Assembly: GCA_020025205.1 (NCBI GenBank)
Contig: JAHHSO010000005.1
Span: 24,612 to 88,611, forward strand
Length of the DNA: 64,000 nt
From: Christensenellaceae bacterium
GTDB taxonomy: Bacteria; Bacillota; Clostridia; Christensenellales; Aristaeellaceae
Direction of reading: 5' to 3'
Below are positions 41,233 through 49,755 of this stretch, one piece after another; positions within the stretch are counted from its first letter, which is position 1, and every line of letters begins with the position of its first letter. The notes below the pieces were generated by a model. It was not told the DNA's origin and made no database searches. It was given only the letters and a program-made list of their open reading frames with translations. A program made the translations under genes and the position numbers.

Positions 41233-42147
41233 ATGAAGATCACGCCACATGAGTTTGCGTCAGCACTTGGGCTGAGCCTGATCAGCGGTGCTGCACGCGA
41301 AAGCGAAGAAAGCATAACCGTGGCGGATATTTGCCGTCCCGGTCTTCAGTTTGCTGGATATTTTGATGTGTTTAATTATGAACGTCCGCAGGTCATCGGC
41401 AAGACGGAAATGGCATATTTGGATGACATGCATCCGGACATCCGAATAGAGCGGCTTAAAAAGTATTTTTCCTATGGGCTGCCGTGCATTGTCATTGCGC
41501 GCGGCATGGAATGCCCGGAAACCCTGATGCGTCTGGCGGAGGAAAGCGGTGTGCCGATTTATGGCACAAAAGAGGAAACGAGTGCTTTTTCCGCCAAAGC
41601 CATGGGGTATTTGAGCGAGGCGCTTGCTCCGCGGCAGACCTGTCACGGTGTGCTGCTGGACGTATATGGCATGGGGGTGTTGATTACAGGCAAAAGCGGT
41701 GTAGGCAAGAGCGAATGTGCATTGGAACTGATCAAGCATGGTCATCAGCTTGTGGCGGACGACGCGGTAGAAATTTCGCGCGTCGGTACATCGCTTTGGG
41801 GAGAATCTCCGGAGATGATTCGCAATTTCATAGAACTGCGCGGCGTAGGGATTGTGGACATCAAGGAAATTTTCGGCATCGGAGCCATGCTTCGCCGTGT
41901 GCGTATTGACATGGTGATTCATTTGGAAATATGGCGCGATGACAAGGAATATGACCGGTTGGGCACGATGGATCAGTCGATGGAAATTCTCGGCGTGAAA
42001 CTGCCGCTGCTTGAAATCCCTGTGCATCCTGGCCGCAGCCTGGCAACCGTTGTGGAGATTGCAGCGCGCAACAGAAGGCTGAAGGCAGAAGGATATGATG
42101 CAGTCAAAGTGCTGGATGAGCGTCTGCGCAGGCAGTACAGAAAATAA
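41233..42147 (+). CDS. hprK: HPr kinase/phosphorylase
   Basis: 304 residues, normal length. N-terminal domain, then the P-loop GKSGVGKS (residues 153-160) and the signature ELRGVGIVDIKEIFGIGAM. It phosphorylates or dephosphorylates Ser46 of HPr in response to glycolytic intermediates, the sensor step of CcpA carbon catabolite control in Bacillota. AGGAGG SD. The ROK glucokinase follows after 17 bp in the same operon, joining sugar-flux sensing and glucose phosphorylation. Confidence 0.95.
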   Translation: MKITPHEFASALGLSLISGAARESEESITVADICRPGLQFAGYFDVFNYERPQVIGKTEMAYLDDMHPDIRIERLKKYFSYGLPCIVIARGMECPETLMRLAEESGVPIYGTKEETSAFSAKAMGYLSEALAPRQTCHGVLLDVYGMGVLITGKSGVGKSECALELIKHGHQLVADDAVEISRVGTSLWGESPEMIRNFIELRGVGIVDIKEIFGIGAMLRRVRIDMVIHLEIWRDDKEYDRLGTMDQSMEILGVKLPLLEIPVHPGRSLATVVEIAARNRRLKAEGYDAVKVLDERLRRQYRK

Positions 42148-42164
42148 GAAGGGGGAAGAATAAA

Positions 42165-43109
42165 ATGCTGTATATCGGCGTGGATTTGGGTGGCACGGAC
42201 ATCAAGGTGGGCGTTGTCAGCGAAAAAGGCGAAATTCTTTCTAAAGTATCTGCTCCAACGCTTCGTGAGCGGCCATATCAGGCGGTTGTTGCAGATATTG
42301 CGTCCCTTTGCAAACTTGCCGCAGAGAAGGCGGGCGTGAAAATGGAGGACATTGCAGCCATTGGAGCAGGTGTTCCAGGCATCTGCAAAGGGGGGATGAT
42401 TGCATTCTGCACCAATCTTTTTTGGCGCGATATCCCCTTTGTCCAGGAGCTGCACAAGTATGTCAGCCAGCCGGTATATATAGACAACGATGCAACGGTT
42501 GCCGGATATGCTGAATCCATAGCGGGCGTCAGCGCCGGCACACAGTCCAGCGTGTTTTTGACGCTGGGCACGGGTGTCGGCGGCGGCATTGTGCTCCATG
42601 GGCGGCCGTATTCCGGGGCACATGGTATCGGTTCGGAAATTGGCCATATGATTCTGAAAATGGACGGCGAGCCCTGTACCTGCGGCAACAATGGCTGCTT
42701 AGAACGGTATGCTTCTGCAACGGCGATCATCCGGGAAGGAAGACGGGCACTTGAAAAGGAGCCGGGCAGTTTGATGATGGAAAAATGCGGCGCAGACCCT
42801 GAAAAGCTCGATGCAAAAATGGTCATTGACTGCGCAAAGGCGGGCGATCCGACGGCAAAGCGTGTGTTTGATGCCTATGTACACGCGGTCGCGGCGAGCA
42901 TTGTGAGTATCATCAATATCCTTGATCCGCAGGTCATTGTGTTGGGAGGCGGCGTTTCAAAAGCGGGAGAGTTTCTGCTCAATGCGGTGCGTGAGGCTGT
43001 AGAGCCGATGATTTTCATGAAAGGAATGCCTTATACGCGCATTGAATTGGCGAAGCTTGGCGCAGATGCAGGTATGATTGGCGCAGCGCTTTTAGGGCAC
43101 GTCGAATAA
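42165..43109 (+). CDS. glcK: ROK-family glucokinase
   Basis: 314 residues. IGVDLGGTDIKVGVV (ATP phosphate loop), IDNDATVAGYAES (catalytic Asp region), GTGVGGGIV, and the ROK zinc motif HMILKMDGEPCTCGNNGCLE split into H and CxCGxxGC. Phosphorylates glucose to glucose-6-phosphate; ROK members can act on related sugars. SD GAAGGGGGAAG. Co-transcribed with hprK; terminator just after the stop. Confidence 0.9.
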   Translation: MLYIGVDLGGTDIKVGVVSEKGEILSKVSAPTLRERPYQAVVADIASLCKLAAEKAGVKMEDIAAIGAGVPGICKGGMIAFCTNLFWRDIPFVQELHKYVSQPVYIDNDATVAGYAESIAGVSAGTQSSVFLTLGTGVGGGIVLHGRPYSGAHGIGSEIGHMILKMDGEPCTCGNNGCLERYASATAIIREGRRALEKEPGSLMMEKCGADPEKLDAKMVIDCAKAGDPTAKRVFDAYVHAVAASIVSIINILDPQVIVLGGGVSKAGEFLLNAVREAVEPMIFMKGMPYTRIELAKLGADAGMIGAALLGHVE

Positions 43110-43115
43110 TCAATA

Positions 43116-43145
43116 AAAAGCGGAGGAGAAGACCTCCGTTTTTTG
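43116..43145 (+). terminator. Terminator of hprK-glcK
   Basis: CGGAGG, loop AGAAGA, CCTCCG, then TTTTTTG. Confidence 0.85.
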
Positions 43146-43192
43146 TGAAAAAAATGATGTGTTTTAATCTGAAAAAGACGGATTTTTCGAAA

Positions 43193-43198
43193 TATAAT
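43193..43198 (+). promoter_or_regulatory. Candidate -10 of the hybrid kinase gene
   Basis: TATAAT 65 bases before the start; the -35 region is poor. Confidence 0.4.
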
Positions 43199-43262
43199 AG
43201 AATACTGTGGCAACTAAAAGCATATATATGTAGCATCGGATCATCTGGAGGGCTGAAACGAC

Positions 43263-44564
43263 ATGAGAAAGCACGGAAGAGAAGGCATAGCAATTTTATT
43301 GGCAGCCTTGTGCCTGGCTACAGGAATGTGGGCAGTAAAAGGGGGCAAAATCTCTGCATGCAGTTTCTGGCTGAATATCGAAAAGCTGGCGTTGTGTGCA
43401 GCGCTGGCGGCGGCGGGTCTGGCTTGCATCAAGGCAAGGAAAATGTATCGGAATTTGGAACGGATGACGCATGACCAGAGTGAATTTTTTTCAAATATGA
43501 GTCATGAGCTGCGAACGCCCATGAATATCATTGCAGGCTTGAGTGAACTGACATGCGGTCTGCCGAATTTGCCTAAAGAGGCAGAAGCGAATCTGATGAA
43601 GCTGGAAGCTGTGGCGCGCTATACAGTTGGGCTGGTCGGGGAAATTATTGATGTCAATCGAATTGGAATGAACGAATGGATACTTTCGTTTGAACCGTTT
43701 TCATTGCAGCGTTTTGTCAAAACGATTGATGCCATGATGACTTTGCAGGCGGAACAGTCAGGCATCAGGCTGATTGTCCAGCAGGAAATTGTTCATCCGT
43801 GGGTTCGGGGAGATGAACTTCGCCTGCGGCAGGTGATTATCAATCTTGTGTCTAATGCAATCAAATTTACACCATCGGGAGGAACCGTGATCCTGAGTGT
43901 GGAGGAGAGAGAGGCGGGGGCGAAGAAAGCCTCGTATGCTTTTGCCGTTTCTGATACGGGACCGGGCATTGCGCCGGCAGATCAAGAACGAATTTTTGAA
44001 GCTTTTGAACAGGCGGGCAGCAAAAGCAGCCGCATGATGGGCACGGGTCTGGGACTGCCCATCAGCAGGAGAATTGTGGAAAAGCTGGGCGGAAAGATTC
44101 ATCTGGAAAGCGAAGTTGAGCGTGGAAGCTGCTTTTCGTTTGAATTGGAAATGGATTTTGCGACACCGCAGATGGAAAGGGACAGCGATTGCGTCCGCCT
44201 GGATGGGATGCATATTCTGCTGGCGGATGACAACACACTCGGTGCCAGCATTACGAAGGAACTGCTGGAGATTCGCGGGGCAAAGGTGGAAATTGCGTGC
44301 AACGGCCAGAAAGCTGTGGAAATGTTTGAAGAAGATGGGGCGTTTGATGCAATCTTGATGGATATCAAAATGCCGGTCATGGATGGCTTGGAAGCGACGC
44401 GTGTCATCAGGAAAAAAGAAATCGGCCATGTGAAGATTATTGCGATGTCGGCAGGCGCATTCCAGCCGGAGGTTGAAAGAGCGCTGGAGACAGGCATGGA
44501 CAACTATTTGATTAAACCGATTGAAACACAGCAGCTGTGCAGAGCGTTGCAGACAGTCAACTGA
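43263..44564 (+). CDS. Hybrid sensor histidine kinase with C-terminal receiver domain
   Basis: 433 residues. Two membrane segments (about 8-25 and 38-55) with almost no loop between, so no real extracellular sensor. HisKA box FSNMSHELRTPMN with His81; N box LRQVIINLVSNAIKF; G boxes DTGPGIAP and GTGLGLPI; then a receiver domain with LLADDN and the phospho-acceptor Asp367 in LMDIKMP. Signals would pass from His81 to Asp367 and on to an unknown phosphotransfer protein; no partner regulator is nearby. SD GGAGG 11 bases before the ATG. Monocistronic. Confidence 0.9.
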   Translation: MRKHGREGIAILLAALCLATGMWAVKGGKISACSFWLNIEKLALCAALAAAGLACIKARKMYRNLERMTHDQSEFFSNMSHELRTPMNIIAGLSELTCGLPNLPKEAEANLMKLEAVARYTVGLVGEIIDVNRIGMNEWILSFEPFSLQRFVKTIDAMMTLQAEQSGIRLIVQQEIVHPWVRGDELRLRQVIINLVSNAIKFTPSGGTVILSVEEREAGAKKASYAFAVSDTGPGIAPADQERIFEAFEQAGSKSSRMMGTGLGLPISRRIVEKLGGKIHLESEVERGSCFSFELEMDFATPQMERDSDCVRLDGMHILLADDNTLGASITKELLEIRGAKVEIACNGQKAVEMFEEDGAFDAILMDIKMPVMDGLEATRVIRKKEIGHVKIIAMSAGAFQPEVERALETGMDNYLIKPIETQQLCRALQTVN

Positions 44565-44587
44565 AAACAGAAAGAGGCCAGATGTGA

Positions 44588-44625
44588 AACATGCAGAGAG
44601 CAGGATTCTCTGCATGTTTTGATTT
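44588..44625 (+). terminator. Terminator of the hybrid kinase gene
   Basis: CATGCAGAGA, loop GCAGGAT, TCTCTGCATG, then TTTTGATTTT. Confidence 0.9.
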
Positions 44626-44646
44626 TAAAGGATTGCGGAATAAAAT

Positions 44647-44683
44647 CAAACGGCTGCATTGGAAATTCCTTTGCAGCCGTTTT
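44647..44683 (-). terminator. Terminator of the lysR-maa unit
   Basis: Minus strand AAAACGGCTGCA / TGCAGCCGTTTGATTTT hairpin, usable from both sides. Confidence 0.75.
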
Positions 44684-44756
44684 CATCTGGTATTTGTTTC
44701 CTGCCGCTTTTTCACGGATTCCGGGCGGGCGCACTTTGTTCAGCCCGCTTTAGGTT

Positions 44757-45371
44757 TTACAGGTTTTGAAGAAGGGCAGGATCAATGCGATTGTTACGCC
44801 AATAGTATTGCCGGTCATGCTCGCTGATGGGGCGAAGCACACGACACGGGTTGCCGGCAGCGACAACGTTGGCGGGAATGTCTTTCGTAACGACGCTTCC
44901 GGCGCCGATGACACTTCCATCACCGATGCGCAATCCCGGCAGGACGATGACGCCCGCGCCGAGCCAGCATCGCTTCCCGATATGAATGGGCTGATTGTAC
45001 TGAAATTCCTTGGCGCGCAGTTGGGGCAGAATGGGATGCGCGGCTGTGGCCAGCACGCAGTTTGGGCCGAACATGGTTTCATCCCCGACGTAGATGTGTG
45101 TGTCGTCTACGAGCGTGAGCCCGAAGTTCGCGTAGACGTTTCGGCCGAAATGGACATGTTTGCCGCCAAAGTTGCAGTGCAGAGGCGGCTCAATATAACA
45201 GTTTTCGCCCAATTCTGCAAACATTTCCTGAAGCATGCGGCGTCTTTTGTCCAGTTCAGACGGCCTTGTGGCATTGAAATCGTAGAGCTTTTCAAGGCAG
45301 AGCGTCTGTTCACGCACAATGTCTTCATCTGTGGGCAGATAGAGTGCGCCAGAGTGCAGGTCATCAAGCAT
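44757..45371 (-). CDS. maa: Maltose/galactoside O-acetyltransferase family protein
   Basis: 204 residues with left-handed beta-helix hexapeptide repeats: the N-terminal cap (MLDDLHSGALYLPTDEDI, TLCLEKLYDFNATRPSEL) and the catalytic segment CVLATAAHPILP with the conserved His, then IGKRCWLGAGVIVLPGL and GAGSVVTKDIPANVVAAGNPCRVLR. These enzymes acetylate the 6-hydroxyl of sugars such as maltose, glucose or galactosides from acetyl-CoA; substrate not decided. ATG 45371 after GGAGG. It begins 13 bp downstream of the LysR gene on the same strand, so its expression probably follows that regulator. Confidence 0.9.
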   Translation of the reverse strand: MLDDLHSGALYLPTDEDIVREQTLCLEKLYDFNATRPSELDKRRRMLQEMFAELGENCYIEPPLHCNFGGKHVHFGRNVYANFGLTLVDDTHIYVGDETMFGPNCVLATAAHPILPQLRAKEFQYNQPIHIGKRCWLGAGVIVLPGLRIGDGSVIGAGSVVTKDIPANVVAAGNPCRVLRPISEHDRQYYWRNNRIDPALLQNL

Positions 45372-45384
45372 AAAAGTCCTCCGT

Positions 45385-46308
45385 TCAGTTGCCGGGCAGA
45401 TTAAAGGGAACGTTGAGCCGCTTGCAGACCATGCGCACAAAGTCCTCCATGTAGCGCGTCAGATACATGCCGTTGCGGTAACACAGATAGAAGTGGCGCT
45501 CATAGTCATTGCTGCGGATAGGGTGGCATTGCACGCGGTAACGCAGTTCAGGGGAGTCTTCAACGTAGACGCGTGGAATGAGCATGACGGCATTTGAACG
45601 TGCCGTTACGTTTTTAGCGGCTTCCATATTGCTGGTTTCGATGAGCACGTTCGGAGAAATATGATAGCGCTCAAACAGCCTGTCCTGAATGGTGCGCACG
45701 CTGTGTCCCTCACGCATGTAGACAAATTTTTCGTTGATCGCTTCGGTAATGTCAATCGGCTCACCGTCGTTGAAGCGGTGAGCCAGCTGTGTGGAACGGG
45801 CTGCCATCAAGACGAGCTGTTCGTTTTCAATGAGCACATAGTTGAGCTTGTTTGGTTTTTTGGTTGTGGTGATCAGCGCCAGATCGCATTGCCCCTCAGC
45901 CGTCAGCCGTTCAAGCGTTGCGCTGCCGTATTCCACCAGATCAATCTTGATATATGGATATTTTTTTACAAATTCCGGAATGACGCATGGAAGGAGCTGA
46001 ATGCCGCGCTGAGCGGAAATGCCCACATGGATGCGCCCGTGCATTTCCTGCTTGGCTTCGGCAATTTTTGCGCGGAGATTGCGTTCGATATCCAGCATCT
46101 GCTGTGCAGCCTCGACATAGCGCTGGCCGGCATAGGTGAGGGTGAGCGGGTCTGTGCTTCGGTCGAATATGGGTTCTCCCAGATCGGATTCAATCTGCTT
46201 AATCGTCTGGGAAAGCGCAGGCTGGGAGATGAAGAGCTTTTTGCTGGCGCCCGTAAAAGAGCCTTCCCGACATACGGTGAGCACATAGTTGATATGTTTA
46301 AAATTCAA
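45385..46308 (-). CDS. LysR-family regulator, divergent from the citrate operon
   Basis: 307 residues. N-terminal winged helix-turn-helix FKHINYVLTVCREGSFTGASKKLFISQPALSQTIKQIE (in pieces: FKHINYVLTVCREGSF, KLFISQPALSQ) and a two-lobe periplasmic-binding-like effector domain starting HGRIHVGISAQ. It stands head-to-head with tctCBA-citDEF, the classic arrangement for a LysR activator of the neighbouring operon, with citrate or a related acid as likely co-inducer. TTG 46308 is taken as start since AAAGGAGG lies 7 bases before it; ATG 46329 upstream would contain that SD. A palindrome lies between the divergent genes. Confidence 0.85.
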   Translation of the reverse strand: MNFKHINYVLTVCREGSFTGASKKLFISQPALSQTIKQIESDLGEPIFDRSTDPLTLTYAGQRYVEAAQQMLDIERNLRAKIAEAKQEMHGRIHVGISAQRGIQLLPCVIPEFVKKYPYIKIDLVEYGSATLERLTAEGQCDLALITTTKKPNKLNYVLIENEQLVLMAARSTQLAHRFNDGEPIDITEAINEKFVYMREGHSVRTIQDRLFERYHISPNVLIETSNMEAAKNVTARSNAVMLIPRVYVEDSPELRYRVQCHPIRSNDYERHFYLCYRNGMYLTRYMEDFVRMVCKRLNVPFNLPGN

Positions 46309-46351
46309 GGAAGCGCCTCCTTTCTGCATCTCTTCAATAAGGAACTCGTGT

Positions 46352-46373
46352 TCTATAAGAATTCACTTATAGA
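46352..46373. promoter_or_regulatory. Palindrome between lysR and tctC (candidate LysR box)
   Basis: TCTATAAG (46352-46359), AATTCA, CTTATAGA (46366-46373): perfect 8-bp arms, of LysR-box size and about 20 bases upstream of the tct -35 hexamer. Confidence 0.6.
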
Positions 46374-46393
46374 TCGTATATACAAATCGGTAT

Positions 46394-46422
46394 TTGCAAA
46401 TCGTCAACAAATATATTATCAT
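46394..46422 (+). promoter_or_regulatory. Promoter of the tct-cit operon
   Basis: TTGCAA, 17-bp spacer, TATCAT (46417-46422), leader about 105 bases. Confidence 0.6.
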
Positions 46423-46536
46423 GTTCTTGTAAGAAGTGCAAGGGAACTCAATGGGGAATTTCCGTATTTCTTGCCTGACTGAGGACTTGAGCAGACAGAG
46501 AGAGTTCTGCTACAAGAATATAAGGAGGTTCTATCT

Positions 46537-47526
46537 ATGAAGAAACTGGTATGTCTCGTTCTCGCAGTTATGATGACGCTGGGCCTGGCGGCCTGCGCCG
46601 GCGCTGAATTCAAGTTCGAGCGCAAAATCGACATCATTTGTCCGTGGGGCGTTGGCGGCGGTGCTGACTCTACCATTCGGCCGATGGCCAGCCTGTTGTC
46701 CGATATTCTGGGCGTTCCGGTTGAAGTTGTGAACGTTGAAGGCGCGTCCGGCGTCAACGGTGTTGAATACACCTATAAGCAGCCTGCTGATGGCTATACG
46801 TTCATGCTGGGTACCCAGTCCCTGTTCATGCAGGATATGTCCGGCACAACATCCATGGACTTCAAGACCGAGTTCAAGCCGGTTGATGTCCTTGTGCATT
46901 CCATCAACATCATTGCCGCGTCCAAGAAGAGCATGGACAAGTACGGCGTTACCAACTGGGAAGAGCTTAGCAAATATATCGAAGAGCATCCCTATGAGGT
47001 TTCTGTCGGCATGCTGAGTGCGACCGGCGTTGACGGCGCATCCTTGGGACAGACGATCGCAGACCTGATGATTCAGGAAATCCCGTATTCCAGCGGTTCT
47101 GAAGTCAATTCTGCTCTGGTCGGCGGTCATTGCGACCTGGCAATCACCGGCACCGACGAAGTTGCGGGTCTGGTTGAGTCTGGCGACATCGTGCCGATTC
47201 TGGCGCTGTGCGAAAATCGTATGAAGCTGTATCCGGAAATGCAGTGTTCCGGCGAGCTGGGTATTGAATCTTACATGGGCCCGTGGCGCGGCATCTTCTG
47301 CAAGGAAGGCACCCCGCAGGAAGCGATTGATGCAATGGTCGCGGCGATTGAAGAGGCCCGTCAGAAGCCCGAATGGCAGGAGTTCCTCAAGAACGCTGCT
47401 TACGACGAGCGTGCGGTTCCGTCCGTGGAAGAGCTGCCGGAGTTCGCGCACAACGAATATAAGGCTCTGCGTGACTACATGAGCGAAATGGGCACGCTGA
47501 CCAAGGATTACGAGGACCTCAAGTAA
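46537..47526 (+). CDS. tctC: Tripartite tricarboxylate transporter substrate-binding protein
   Basis: 329 residues. Lipoprotein signal with LAAC lipobox, then the TctC/BugD-type fold: IDIICPWGVGGGADSTIRPMA, VNVEGASGVNGVEYTYKQPADGYTFMLGT (in segments with the family's G-G-x-D/A-D motif) and a C-terminal GTPQEAIDAMVAAIEEA. It binds citrate or a related carboxylate outside the membrane for TctAB. AAGGAGG SD. First gene of tctCBA; position next to citrate lyase makes citrate the likely ligand. Confidence 0.9.
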   Translation: MKKLVCLVLAVMMTLGLAACAGAEFKFERKIDIICPWGVGGGADSTIRPMASLLSDILGVPVEVVNVEGASGVNGVEYTYKQPADGYTFMLGTQSLFMQDMSGTTSMDFKTEFKPVDVLVHSINIIAASKKSMDKYGVTNWEELSKYIEEHPYEVSVGMLSATGVDGASLGQTIADLMIQEIPYSSGSEVNSALVGGHCDLAITGTDEVAGLVESGDIVPILALCENRMKLYPEMQCSGELGIESYMGPWRGIFCKEGTPQEAIDAMVAAIEEARQKPEWQEFLKNAAYDERAVPSVEELPEFAHNEYKALRDYMSEMGTLTKDYEDLK

Positions 47527-47551
47527 TCAAACAACTTGAAACTTAATGGAA

Positions 47552-47581
47552 AGAGAAGAGGGACAAAGCGCCCTCTTCTCT
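47552..47581 (+). promoter_or_regulatory. Intercistronic stem-loop between tctC and tctB
   Basis: AGAGAAGAGGG / CCCTCTTCTCT, 11 perfect pairs around an 8-base loop, with no U tract: more likely an mRNA-stabilising structure protecting tctC than a terminator. Confidence 0.7.
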
Positions 47582-47605
47582 CCTTCAAGAAGGAGTTAAA
47601 GCACT

Positions 47606-48148
47606 ATGTTTGAATTGATTGTCAACATCCTGCTGTTCATATTCCTCGGGTTCACATTTTTCACACACGTACTCGAGGCGCCTGTTCCTGTGAAGGTTCA
47701 GAAGAATCCCTATGCACTGCAGCCTGATGTGTGGCCCAAGGCCATTATCATTCTGCTCCTCATCTGCCTGGCCATCAACATTGTACAGATCATCAGGCGC
47801 AACAGAGGCAAGCAAGATTTCACGTTCTCCGCATTTGCAAAGAGCATCCCCGTTTTCCTCAAGAGCAAGATGTTCCTTGGCATGCTCATTTTGGCTGGAG
47901 CCTCCTTTGTTCTGGAGACGCTCGGTTTCATGCTGACGGCTATTCTGGTTCTGTTCTTCTATGGTCTGCTGCTGGGCGAAAAAAACATTCTTCGCCTGCT
48001 GATTGCGTCGGTGCTGATTACACTGCTGCTGTACATCATTTTCAGCGGCTTCCTGAGTGTCAATCTGCCGCGCGGCACGGTCGGTTTCCTGCGCAATTTT
48101 GCGCTCTCTCTTGAATCCCTGATCGGCGGAATCAAGGGTATCTTTTAA
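47606..48148 (+). CDS. tctB: Tripartite tricarboxylate transporter small membrane subunit
   Basis: 180 residues, four membrane helices (about 5-22, 45-62, 90-112 with 115-150 a helix pair), low sequence conservation as usual for TctB. Identified by size, topology and position between tctC and tctA. Pairs with TctA in the membrane. AAGGAG SD. Confidence 0.8.
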   Translation: MFELIVNILLFIFLGFTFFTHVLEAPVPVKVQKNPYALQPDVWPKAIIILLLICLAINIVQIIRRNRGKQDFTFSAFAKSIPVFLKSKMFLGMLILAGASFVLETLGFMLTAILVLFFYGLLLGEKNILRLLIASVLITLLLYIIFSGFLSVNLPRGTVGFLRNFALSLESLIGGIKGIF

Positions 48149-48165
48149 AGGAGGCAGATGAAGAG

Positions 48166-49680
48166 ATGAGTACAATGGAACTTCTGGCCTCCGGTTTCTC
48201 GGTGGTCTTCAATCCCTCGATGTTCCTGATGGTCTGTATGGCCGTTGTTTTGGGCACAGTCTTCGGCGCGCTGCCGGGTGTCTCGGCGACTATGGCTGTT
48301 GCGCTGGGTCTGACGTTTACTTATACGATGGAGCCGATTCCTGCAATTGTCTTCCTCGTTGCGATTTACTGCTCGTCTATCACGGGCGGCTCGATTACGG
48401 CGATCCTGTTCAAGATACCGGGTGTGCCCTCTTCTGCGCCGACTACGTTTGACGGCTATCCCATGGCGCAGCGCGGCGAAGCCGGCAAGGCGCTGGGTGT
48501 TGCGCTGGTGGCATCTGCTGTCGGCGGTCTGTTCTCTGCGTTTGCCATGTTCCTGCTGAGTCAGCCGCTCACGCAGGCGGCACTCAAGTTCGGCCCGTCC
48601 GATCTGTTTGCTGTGACCTTTATGGGTCTGTCCATTCTGACCTGTCTGGATGGCGAACATGTGCTTACCTGCATCATTTCCGGCCTTCTGGGTCTGCTTC
48701 TTGCCTGTATCGGTCAGGATAAGATGTATGCAGTGCAGCGCCTGACCTTCGGCAGCAAGCAGCTGCTGGCAGGTGTTGAGATGATCCCCGTTCTGATCGG
48801 CCTTTTTGCCATCACGGAAGTGCTTCGCCAGACCAACAAGAAGAGCTTCCTCAATGCAAAGGACGGTGTTGGCGGCGGCAAGGTCAATACCAAAATGCCC
48901 AGCCTGAAGGAATTCCTGGCCATCAAGTGGACGATGCTCCGCTGCTCGATCGTGGGCACGGTGGTTGGTATTTTGCCGGGCGCTGGCGCGACCATCGCTT
49001 CTTTCCTGTGCTACACGATGGAGACCAAGGTGTCCAAACATCCTGAGAAGTTTGGTACCGGCATCATTGATGGTGTTGCAGCTTCTGAGGCAGCCAACAA
49101 TGCGGCTACTGGCGGCGCAATGGTTCCGCTCCTGTCTTTGGGTATCCCGGGCGGTAATGCGGCAGCCGTCATGATGAGCGCACTTGTTCTCAAGGGCGTT
49201 CAGCTTGGACCGCTGCTCCTTGTCAATCAGCCCGAGTACCTTTCTGCGACCTTTGCTTCCATGATCGTCACCAATATCATCATGGTCGTTGTGGCCATTG
49301 CCATTGCAAAGGTTTTTGCGCAGATTCTCTCCATTCCGTATTCCTACCTTGGACCGATTATTGTCCTTTTGGCTTTGATTGGTGCCTATGCAAACCAGAT
49401 GTCCATTGCTGACGTGCAGATCATGGTGATTGCTGGCGTTCTGGGTGTTGTCGTCAAGGCGTGCCACCTGAACAGCGCCGCTATCGTGCTGGGTCTGGTT
49501 TTGGGCAGCATGTGTGAAGCGAACTTCTCCCGTGCATATTTGATGAGCAAAGCGAATATCGCGACGATGTTTTTCCGTCCGATCGCTGGCCCGATCATGA
49601 TTTTCTGCATCATCATGCTGTTTGCACCTGTTGTGATGCCGATGATTAAGAAATGCAAGGCTAAAAAGGCCGACAAGTAA
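48166..49680 (+). CDS. tctA: Tripartite tricarboxylate transporter large membrane subunit
   Basis: 504 residues, about 12 helices. FGALPGVSATMAVALGL and the second copy VVGILPGAGATIASFL are the duplicated TctA G-x-x-P-G motifs; KIPGVPSSAPTTFDGYPMAQRGEAGKALG and SLGIPGGNAAAVMMSAL are further hallmarks. Forms the secondary-transport channel (Na+ or H+ driven in studied cases). 17 bp after tctB, SD AAAGGAGG. Confidence 0.95.
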   Translation: MSTMELLASGFSVVFNPSMFLMVCMAVVLGTVFGALPGVSATMAVALGLTFTYTMEPIPAIVFLVAIYCSSITGGSITAILFKIPGVPSSAPTTFDGYPMAQRGEAGKALGVALVASAVGGLFSAFAMFLLSQPLTQAALKFGPSDLFAVTFMGLSILTCLDGEHVLTCIISGLLGLLLACIGQDKMYAVQRLTFGSKQLLAGVEMIPVLIGLFAITEVLRQTNKKSFLNAKDGVGGGKVNTKMPSLKEFLAIKWTMLRCSIVGTVVGILPGAGATIASFLCYTMETKVSKHPEKFGTGIIDGVAASEAANNAATGGAMVPLLSLGIPGGNAAAVMMSALVLKGVQLGPLLLVNQPEYLSATFASMIVTNIIMVVVAIAIAKVFAQILSIPYSYLGPIIVLLALIGAYANQMSIADVQIMVIAGVLGVVVKACHLNSAAIVLGLVLGSMCEANFSRAYLMSKANIATMFFRPIAGPIMIFCIIMLFAPVVMPMIKKCKAKKADK

Positions 49681-49697
49681 CCCGCTGTATTTCGGGG

Positions 49698-49725
49698 ACG
49701 GCGCCCGCCAGAGGGCGGACGCCGT
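49698..49725 (+). promoter_or_regulatory. Intercistronic stem-loop after tctA
   Basis: ACGGCG-C-CCGCC, loop AGAG, GGCGG-A-CGCCGT; very stable, followed by TTTCC only, so partial termination or mRNA stabilisation. Confidence 0.6.
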
Positions 49726-49755
49726 TTCCATTTGATCCGGAAAGAAGGAAAAAAT

